A stretch of DNA of 5,235 nucleotides, from positions 1 to 5,235 of the forward strand of contig JAGGWL010000354.1 of the NCBI GenBank assembly GCA_021157555.1, written 5' to 3'. Position 1 is the stretch's first letter, and each line of letters begins with the position of its first letter. The notes under the pieces are model-generated. The model had not been told where the DNA came from, did not search any database, and saw only the letters and a list, made by a program, of their open reading frames with translations. Positions 1-5,235 of the stretch are shown piece after piece. This stretch comes from Deltaproteobacteria bacterium. Lineage in GTDB: Bacteria > Desulfobacterota > Desulfobacteria > Desulfobacterales > BuS5. The position numbers and the translations under genes are program-made.

Positions 1-2009
1 TTGATCCTGAGAACACGGATGCGCAATTAAAGCTTGCTACGTTATTGATGCTTGGGAAACAATTAAAAGCGTCGAGAGAAAAGGTAGATGCTGTTATTGC
101 CAGAGAACCGAATAATATTGATGCCCTCTTTCTACTGGCAGGTTTGCTTGAGCTTGAAAAAAACAGCAAAGAGTCCGAATCTGTTTTAAGGAAGATAATA
201 AGCATAGACAGAAATCAGGTCAGAGCCTTTATGAGCCTGAGCAATGTGCTGGCAGGTAAAGGAAAACTGGCAGCGGCAGAAGAGGCTTTGAAACAGGCGA
301 TAAAAATTGACAAAACTGCCGTAAAGCCTCACCTTGCGTTATTTCGCTTTTATTTAAGAAAAAAAGAGAATTCCCTTGCTGAAGCTGAACTTAAAAAAAC
401 TATCAAAATGAATCCTGATAATTCGAATCTCCACATTATACTTGCTAATTTCTATTTCAGACAGAAAAAAAATGACAAGGCTGAATCGGAAATACTTAAC
501 GCAATTAAAGTTGATCCTGAAAACATTACACCATTAATGGCTTCAGCATCATTTTATTCTGTTTCAGGTAATAAAGATAAAGCTTTGGCCATGTACAGCA
601 AAGCTCATGAACTAGAACCTGAAAACATAAGAATAATGGACACTATTGCCAGATTTCATTTTAAAAACAGACAAATAGATGCTGCAGAAAAACAGATTAA
701 AGAGATCCTGGATAAAAGGCCAAAATATTTTTCTACCAGAATGCTTAAAGGTGAACTCCTGTTATTCAAAAAAGATTTCATAGGAGCCATCACTTTGTTT
801 GATCAGCTCATCAACGAAGAACCTAAAGCTGCGATAGCATATTATTTTAAGGCATTAGCACATATAAGTAAAAAAGAACCCAATACAGCAAAATCAGATT
901 TGGTCAAGACTATTGAACTTCAGCCCGGCAATTTAAAAGCAAAAATACTGCTTGCTGAAATATACCTTCGCGAAGGCTCAATAGCTCCGGCCAGGAAAGA
1001 GGTAAAAGATATACTCGATGTTTTACCAGACGATTACAGAGCTAAACTACTTTTAGCCAATATTTTTATGGCAGATCAAAAGTTTCAGGATGCAAAAACA
1101 ATTTATAAAGCATTGATAAAGGCAGTCCCTGAAAATCCTGCGGCTTATTTCAGGCTTGGTCTTATTAATCGTATGGAGAAGGATTACGATAAAGCCATGG
1201 TAAATTTTGAAAAGGCATTGTCAATAAATCCTAAACTTATGGATGCTTTTTCCAATATAATTTTACTGTATGCTTCAAAAAAAGAATATTATACAGGTAT
1301 AAAAAAATGTGACAAGCAGATTAAAAAAGTGGGAGATTTACCGGCTGTACGTGCAATTATTTATAATCTAAAAGGAAATCTTTTTCTTGCCAAAAAAGAT
1401 AATAACAGGGCAGAAGCTGCTTTTAAAAAAGCAATACGGGAGAATCCTGAGCTGATCAGGCCATATTATTCGCTTGCAAAAATATATCTTGCTACAAAAA
1501 ATAGTGATCAAGCTATTAAGCAGCTTGAGACTCTGTTGACCCAGGATCCTTCCCAGGCCGGCCCGCATATGCTCCTGGGAATTATTTACGATATGCAAAA
1601 AAAGTTTGATGCATCAGAAAAACATTACCGTTCAGCTTTAAAAATTAACCCGAATTTTGTCCCTGCCGCCAACAACCTTGCATATCTGCTTACTGAGCAG
1701 AATAAGGATCTTAATGAGGCCCTTAAATTTGCTCAGATGGCTAAAGAAAAACTCCCTGATGATGCGGGTGTAATGGATACACTTGGCTGGGTTTATTACA
1801 AGAAAGGATTATATGACAGTGCAATAAGCGAGTTTAGCGATAGTCTTAAAAAAATTCCCGGAAATGCAACCATACATTATCATCTTGGGCTGGCCTATAA
1901 TAAAAAAGGTAAAAAAGATTTTGCCAAAAGGGAAATCAAAAAAGCGCTTAGTATAAATAAAAATTTTCAGGAGGCAGAGCAGGCGCGAAAAATATTGTCT
2001 GAGCTATAA
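1..2009 (+). CDS. Large TPR-repeat protein, 5' end missing (PrsT-like scaffold candidate)
   Basis: The reading frame is open from the first bases (first whole codon at 3), and the codons before the TTG/ATG pair at 45-50 already encode TPR sequence, so the gene starts upstream and no start codon can be assigned. The visible 668 codons divide almost completely into 19 TPR units of 34 residues, with unit boundaries usually marked by Pro (PEN, PDN, PGN, PDD), small residues at positions 8, 20 and 27 of each unit, and a final 16-residue capping helix. Two units are longer: one by four residues near 1332-1445 and one by one residue near 1650-1750. No membrane segment or catalytic motif is visible. 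TPR superhelices bind other proteins; long arrays with a late 'DTLGWVYYKKG' unit resemble PrsT-type TPR lipoproteins of exosortase/polysaccharide loci, though the signal peptide that would test this lies outside the window. It ends 6 bases before the next gene, so the two are probably co-transcribed. The TPR call is secure; the role is inferred. Confidence 0.85.
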   Translation, partial: DPENTDAQLKLATLLMLGKQLKASREKVDAVIAREPNNIDALFLLAGLLELEKNSKESESVLRKIISIDRNQVRAFMSLSNVLAGKGKLAAAEEALKQAIKIDKTAVKPHLALFRFYLRKKENSLAEAELKKTIKMNPDNSNLHIILANFYFRQKKNDKAESEILNAIKVDPENITPLMASASFYSVSGNKDKALAMYSKAHELEPENIRIMDTIARFHFKNRQIDAAEKQIKEILDKRPKYFSTRMLKGELLLFKKDFIGAITLFDQLINEEPKAAIAYYFKALAHISKKEPNTAKSDLVKTIELQPGNLKAKILLAEIYLREGSIAPARKEVKDILDVLPDDYRAKLLLANIFMADQKFQDAKTIYKALIKAVPENPAAYFRLGLINRMEKDYDKAMVNFEKALSINPKLMDAFSNIILLYASKKEYYTGIKKCDKQIKKVGDLPAVRAIIYNLKGNLFLAKKDNNRAEAAFKKAIRENPELIRPYYSLAKIYLATKNSDQAIKQLETLLTQDPSQAGPHMLLGIIYDMQKKFDASEKHYRSALKINPNFVPAANNLAYLLTEQNKDLNEALKFAQMAKEKLPDDAGVMDTLGWVYYKKGLYDSAISEFSDSLKKIPGNATIHYHLGLAYNKKGKKDFAKREIKKALSINKNFQEAEQARKILSEL

Positions 2010-2015
2010 AAAATA

Positions 2016-3149
2016 ATGAAATATTTTTCACTTAAAATACTGATACTCTGCATAATTTTACCACCTGTATTTTATGTTTTGACGATACAGTTTATGGAAA
2101 ATCAATTCCAGATGCGATATTTATCTGAAATAAAAGATATTTATATCGGTGATACCAAACCTTTGTTTGATGGACGAATCAGTCTTAAAGAATCTATTAA
2201 AAAAAATATCGACCAATACCTGCTTAAACAGATCCTGCCGCACTGGGGCGCCAATCTGGAAGTGGTTGTTACCACAAAATATGGAATAATTTTATACCCT
2301 TCTTTTTTTGAAGAAAAGGATAATTCCATGCTGACACATGACTCAATGCGTCTTGCTACTGAAAACTATAATTATTTAAATGAGGGTATGAAGCTCAATG
2401 TTGACCTGGAAATCCGATATAACACATTAATTTCCAATATAATTCTTATATTTTATATTTTATTATCTATTCTGATATTTTATCATTATTATACAAAAGG
2501 AATAAAAAAGATAAAGGATAAGGAATTAAGAAAAAATTACGAAATAGGAAATCTTATACAAGTTCAAGAAAAATATACATCCAGGATAGAGAGAATAAGT
2601 GGAGAAAGACAAAAATTATCAAAAGAATTAAAATGTATAAAAAAGGAACTTGATAAGGAAAAGATAAAGGCAGACAGAACAGAAAATGATATGATAGAAG
2701 AAATCATGACTCTTGAAAAAACAATAAAAAAGAGTCTTAAGCAACAAAACAAACAAAAAGACGAAATAGAATTATTAAGAAAGAATATTGATCAATTTGA
2801 GCATAATAAACACAAAAGCAAAGCAACAAAGATCACAATCAAACGATTCAATACATTATATAAAAATATTAAAATTAACAACAAAGCCATAGATGGATTT
2901 ATTCGTTTACCGGATGATATCAAGATAAAAAGCGAGGAAATTATTCATCAGTTAAACGAGGATGCCTCAGTTGTATCTATCAAAAGAAAAGTGTTTGCAA
3001 AAAAAAATACACAAACAGCTTTTGAGGTAATTTTTGCATACAGCGGACGCCTTTATTTTTCCAAAACCAAAGATAACAAGATTGAAGTGCTGACAATAGG
3101 CACAAAGAATACGCAGAATAAGGATTTACAGTTCCTGAATAATTTGTAG
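2016..3149 (+). CDS. Two-pass membrane protein with cytoplasmic coiled coil and conserved-looking C-terminal domain, function unknown
   Basis: I do not recognise a named family for the whole 377-residue protein. Visible parts in order: a basic N-terminus and hydrophobic segment (about residues 8-26); a roughly 110-residue domain (27-137) predicted outside the cytoplasm, including a strand-rich stretch around VVVTTKYGIILYP; a second hydrophobic segment (138-156); a Lys/Arg-rich juxtamembrane stretch that puts the rest in the cytoplasm by the positive-inside rule; a highly charged Lys/Glu coiled coil (about 163-265); and a compact alpha/beta domain (about 275-377) with the motifs AYSGRLYFS and IEVLTIGTKNTQ. 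The last part recalls the strand order of RelE/HigB-fold proteins, but this is a faint resemblance. The layout is that of a membrane sensor or tether rather than an enzyme. ATG at 2016 is chosen because it immediately precedes the first membrane segment; no clear Shine-Dalgarno sequence precedes it, so translation may be coupled to the upstream TPR gene, whose stop is 6 bases away. The coding region is certain; the function is open. Confidence 0.8.
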   Translation: MKYFSLKILILCIILPPVFYVLTIQFMENQFQMRYLSEIKDIYIGDTKPLFDGRISLKESIKKNIDQYLLKQILPHWGANLEVVVTTKYGIILYPSFFEEKDNSMLTHDSMRLATENYNYLNEGMKLNVDLEIRYNTLISNIILIFYILLSILIFYHYYTKGIKKIKDKELRKNYEIGNLIQVQEKYTSRIERISGERQKLSKELKCIKKELDKEKIKADRTENDMIEEIMTLEKTIKKSLKQQNKQKDEIELLRKNIDQFEHNKHKSKATKITIKRFNTLYKNIKINNKAIDGFIRLPDDIKIKSEEIIHQLNEDASVVSIKRKVFAKKNTQTAFEVIFAYSGRLYFSKTKDNKIEVLTIGTKNTQNKDLQFLNNL

Positions 3150-3159
3150 AAAGTTATTT

Positions 3160-3208
3160 CGTCCCCGTTCATAGGGAACGAGGACGCAGATGTTTTTATT
3201 TTTTTTTT
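3160..3208 (+). terminator. Probable Rho-independent terminator after the TPR/membrane-protein pair
   Basis: An 11-bp stem (3160-3170 with 3176-3186) has one C/A mismatch in the middle (3165/3181) and a five-base loop ATAGG. It is GC-rich in otherwise AT-rich DNA. Six bases later come a run of five T (3193-3197), one A, and ten T (3199-3208). The six-base gap between stem and T-run is longer than ideal, so termination may be partial. The hairpin lies 10 bases after the stop of the membrane-protein gene and would separate it from the ATPase gene. The same hairpin could instead be part of a dispersed palindromic element. Confidence 0.6.
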
Positions 3209-3262
3209 CTGTCTACTCTGTGTTCTATGCGGTGAATCTTCCATGTTTCGTTGTGGATTTTT
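3209..3262. other. Intergenic remainder, possible remnant of a dispersed repeat
   Basis: This short non-coding stretch contains phrases such as TCTGTGTTCTATGCGGTGAA that resemble sequence often seen in intergenic repeat fragments of environmental bacteria; this is recall only, and only one copy is present here. I see no convincing -35/-10 promoter pair, although any promoter dedicated to the ATPase gene would have to lie here or within the upstream gene. Confidence 0.25.
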
Positions 3263-3266
3263 AGGA
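3263..3266 (+). promoter_or_regulatory. Ribosome-binding site of the ATPase gene
   Basis: AGGA ends seven bases before the ATG at 3274, a normal Shine-Dalgarno spacing, and supports that start. It is the only clear Shine-Dalgarno sequence in front of any of the three gene starts in the window. Confidence 0.75.
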
Positions 3267-3273
3267 TAAAACT

Positions 3274-4755
3274 ATGTATCTTGCCCATTACAATTTAAAA
3301 GAAAAACCTTTTCAAATAAGTACAGATCCCAAATTTCTATGGCTTGGAGAGAAACACAAGGAAGCCCTGTCAATATTAAAATATGGTATCCTTGATAACC
3401 GTGGGTTCCTTCTTCTGACAGGTGATATTGGTACTGGTAAAACAACCCTGATCAATAGCCTGATGAACAGTTTATCAAAAAATACAATAGTAGCTTTTTT
3501 GCCTGATCCAGCTTTGGAACAGCTTGATTTTTTTAATTTTGTTGCCAATGCTTTTAAAATAACAACAAAATTTAAAACCAAAGGTGAATTTCTTATCCAG
3601 TTTGGCATTTTTCTAAATCAAGCTTATACGAATAACAATAGAGTTGTATTGATTATTGATGAAGCACAGCGTGTTACCTCTACAATGTTAGAAGAGATTC
3701 GACTTCTTTCCAATATAGAAAAGCAGCATACTAAATTGATCAATATTTTTTTTGTAGGCCAAAATGAATTTAATGAGCTTTTACTAAACCCTGCTAACAG
3801 GGCTTTAAAACAACGGATTACAATAAACTATAATATTGAGTCCTTAAATAAAAAAGAGACCGAAGAATATATTAATTTTCGTCTGAAAGTCGCAGGCAAT
3901 TCAAACAGCATCTTCAAGCCCGGCGCCATTCGTGAAATAATTGCTTTTTCATCCGGTTATCCGCGCCTGATAAACATTATCTGTGATCATGCCCTATTGA
4001 CCGGATATGTTAAAGGTACAAAACAAATCAATGCTGAAATAATACAGGAATGTATTAAAGAATTACAAATAACATTGCCTGAATTAAAGACCGTAAACCA
4101 AAAGACTCAACATATTAAAGGAACAGGAGTATCGACTACCGAGGCTGGTGACCGGAAATCTTCAAAAAAACAATCCAATTATCTTATTATTATCCTGTTA
4201 ATTATTTTAGTCATATTTTTTTATAAAACTTTGCATAAAGGGCAGGATATTAATACACTTGAAAAGCAACATTTAACACTTAAAGACTCTTGGGAGAATG
4301 AAGAAGCTCCTCTTGTTGTGGAGGATTTGATAAAAAAAACAGAATATACGGAAAACAATTCGCAGTATGCAGATCAGGTCAAATATAAGGCTGATGCCTT
4401 ACAAGTTTTACCTATTCCTAAGAAAAAAAGCATAATATATTTTAATTACAATTCAAATGCGTTTTCAGAAAAGGCTATAAAACTTATTGAGTCAATATCT
4501 GAAATCATTAATCAGCATCCTGAAGCTGAAGTTATTATTACAGGGCATACTGATTCCCTTGGTGACAAAAGCTACAACAACTCTCTATCATTGTTTAGAG
4601 CTAACATGGTGAAGAGCTTTATGCTTGGCAAAGGTGTTAGCCCATCGCAGCTTAAAGCTATTGGAAAGGGCTCAAAGGAACCGATCGCTACTAATGATAC
4701 TTATGCTGGAAGAAGAGCCAACCGCCGGGTAGAGATAAAGATTTTAAAAAAGTAA
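3274..4755 (+). CDS. ExeA/GspA-type AAA ATPase with transmembrane segment and C-terminal OmpA-like peptidoglycan-binding domain
   Basis: The 493-residue protein begins with the typical ExeA-family opening (MYLAHYNLKEKPF, then DPKFLWLGEKHKEAL). Its AAA domain has Walker A GDIGTGKTT (50-58), Walker B VVLIIDEAQ (124-132), a sensor-1-like stretch ending in GQNE (162-165), candidate arginine finger residues R176/R181, and a sensor-2-like GYPRLIN (228-234). A single hydrophobic segment (about 303-317) follows a Lys-rich stretch, giving a cytoplasmic ATPase and a periplasmic C-terminus. After a polar linker, residues 386-493 form an OmpA-like domain: TGHTDSLGD (423-431) and a full NX2LSX2RAX2V match (435-446). 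Asp427 and Arg442 lie 15 residues apart, as do the diaminopimelate-binding Asp and Arg of OmpA. Known relatives act in secretin insertion (ExeA, which carries a different peptidoglycan-binding domain) or sit in exosortase/polysaccharide loci. All key ATPase motifs are intact. Domain calls are strong; the partner system is inferred. Confidence 0.93.
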   Translation: MYLAHYNLKEKPFQISTDPKFLWLGEKHKEALSILKYGILDNRGFLLLTGDIGTGKTTLINSLMNSLSKNTIVAFLPDPALEQLDFFNFVANAFKITTKFKTKGEFLIQFGIFLNQAYTNNNRVVLIIDEAQRVTSTMLEEIRLLSNIEKQHTKLINIFFVGQNEFNELLLNPANRALKQRITINYNIESLNKKETEEYINFRLKVAGNSNSIFKPGAIREIIAFSSGYPRLINIICDHALLTGYVKGTKQINAEIIQECIKELQITLPELKTVNQKTQHIKGTGVSTTEAGDRKSSKKQSNYLIIILLIILVIFFYKTLHKGQDINTLEKQHLTLKDSWENEEAPLVVEDLIKKTEYTENNSQYADQVKYKADALQVLPIPKKKSIIYFNYNSNAFSEKAIKLIESISEIINQHPEAEVIITGHTDSLGDKSYNNSLSLFRANMVKSFMLGKGVSPSQLKAIGKGSKEPIATNDTYAGRRANRRVEIKILKK

Positions 4756-4772
4756 TTATTTTATTATGAATT

Positions 4773-5235
4773 ATGAGTAAACTCAACACTATCCGTGCTT
4801 TTATATGCTTTAAGCTTTCTGAACGGCTAATTTCATCAATTGGCAGGATACAAGAATCTGTTAAACAATATGATTTGAAAATAAAATGGGTGAGGCCTGA
4901 AAATATTCATCTTACAATAAAATTTTTAGGTGATATCAAATGCTCAGAGATAGATGATATCGGAAGGTTGATAAAAGAGACAGCCATGGACTTTACGCCA
5001 TTGCTTTTATCTGCTCAGGGCATAGGCGTTTTCCCAAACCTCAACCGCCCGCGTGTAATATGGATCGGGATCTCCGGCCAGATTGGAGAGCTCATCGGTT
5101 TACAAAAAATGCTTGATAATAAGTTACAGATAATCGGTTTTCCAAAGGAAAAAAGGCCATTTAAAGGGCATCTTACAATAGGCCGTATAAAAGGGAGCAT
5201 TGATTCAAACAAGCTTTCTGATGTTTTGAATCAAA
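4773..5235 (+). CDS. thpR: RNA 2',3'-cyclic phosphodiesterase (LigT/2H family), 3' end missing
   Basis: The frame encodes 154 codons before the window ends, beginning MSKLNTIRAFICFKL. Both HxTx motifs that define the 2H phosphoesterase superfamily are present: HLTIKFLGD (first His at residue 46) and HLTIGRIKG (His 133); each His-x-Thr pair contributes to the active site that hydrolyses 2',3'-cyclic phosphate ends of RNA. The stretch FPNLNRPRVIWIGI between them is also typical of the bacterial enzymes. Family members are usually about 180-190 residues, so some 30 residues are missing past the window. ATG 4773 is chosen because the family's N-terminal strand (IRAFICFKL) starts right after it; an ATG at 4766 is out of frame and stops after four codons. 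No Shine-Dalgarno sequence is evident. It starts 17 bases after the ATPase gene stop with no terminator between, so read-through is likely, but a functional link to the envelope genes is not implied. The protein is cytoplasmic and soluble. Confidence 0.95.
   Translation, partial: MSKLNTIRAFICFKLSERLISSIGRIQESVKQYDLKIKWVRPENIHLTIKFLGDIKCSEIDDIGRLIKETAMDFTPLLLSAQGIGVFPNLNRPRVIWIGISGQIGELIGLQKMLDNKLQIIGFPKEKRPFKGHLTIGRIKGSIDSNKLSDVLNQ

Noticed and set aside
45..50. TTG/ATG as the start of the TPR gene
   Set aside because: Codons from position 3 onward already encode a TPR helix in the same frame, and no Shine-Dalgarno sequence precedes these codons; the gene is cut by the window edge.
1368..1598. 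Antisense open frame within the TPR gene
   Set aside because: It lies entirely opposite a well-supported TPR coding region and its translation shows no recognisable motif.
2016..3149. Toxin-antitoxin reading of the RelE-like C-terminal domain
   Set aside because: The domain is fused to a membrane-anchored coiled coil and no small antitoxin gene is adjacent; the resemblance alone does not support a toxin call.
3053..3244. Antisense open frame across the end of the membrane-protein gene and the intergenic gap
   Set aside because: It runs through the hairpin and T-runs, has no family resemblance, and overlaps the C-terminal domain coded on the other strand.
3240..3273. Promoter for the ATPase gene
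   Set aside because: TTGTGG and GATAAA-like words occur but overlap the ribosome-binding site and lack a proper 16-18 base spacing.
3312..3608. 98-codon antisense open frame inside the ATPase gene
   Set aside because: It is opposite the Walker A region of a clear ExeA-type ATPase; a shadow frame.
4766..4780. Tiny frame (MNYE then stop) overlapping the thpR start
   Set aside because: It is four codons long without a ribosome-binding site; more likely a chance ATG than a leader peptide.
5015..5212. Antisense open frame inside thpR
   Set aside because: It lies opposite the second HxTx motif region of thpR and has no supporting feature.

Overview
The window is an AT-rich stretch (roughly mid-30s % GC by eye) holding four genes, all on the + strand and almost without gaps. 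The outermost two run off the ends of the window. The organism is a Gram-negative bacterium: one protein carries a peptidoglycan-binding OmpA-type domain behind a membrane anchor. The combination of an ExeA-type ATPase, a long TPR protein and an RNA 2',3'-cyclic phosphodiesterase suggests Desulfobacterota (a sulfate-reducer-like 'deltaproteobacterium'), but that is recall of family resemblance, not something the bases prove.

Layout. Positions 1-2009 are the C-terminal 668 codons of a large TPR protein whose true start lies upstream; the visible part is about 19 consecutive TPR units plus a capping helix. After 6 bases comes 2016-3149, a 377-residue two-pass membrane protein with a small extracytoplasmic domain, a long cytoplasmic coiled coil and a compact C-terminal domain that looks faintly RelE/HigB-like. 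Positions 3150-3273 are the only real intergenic gap; it holds a GC-rich hairpin followed by T-runs (probable terminator) and the ribosome-binding site of the next gene. Positions 3274-4755 encode a 493-residue ExeA/GspA-type AAA ATPase with one transmembrane segment and a C-terminal OmpA-like domain. After 17 bases, 4773-5235 is the start of thpR (LigT-type RNA 2',3'-cyclic phosphodiesterase), cut by the window end.

How they may work together. The first three genes read as an envelope-associated set: a TPR scaffold of the kind found in exopolysaccharide/exosortase (PrsT-like) loci, a membrane protein with a cytoplasmic coiled coil, and an ATPase that links cytoplasmic ATP hydrolysis to the cell wall. 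ExeA-type ATPases are known from type II secretion (secretin insertion through peptidoglycan) and from exosortase/polysaccharide loci. No exosortase, secretin or glycosyltransferase is visible here, so the assignment to one of these systems is inference. thpR is probably an unrelated housekeeping neighbour.

The most interesting items are the uncharacterised middle protein (2016-3149) and the ATPase-TM-OmpA fusion (3274-4755).
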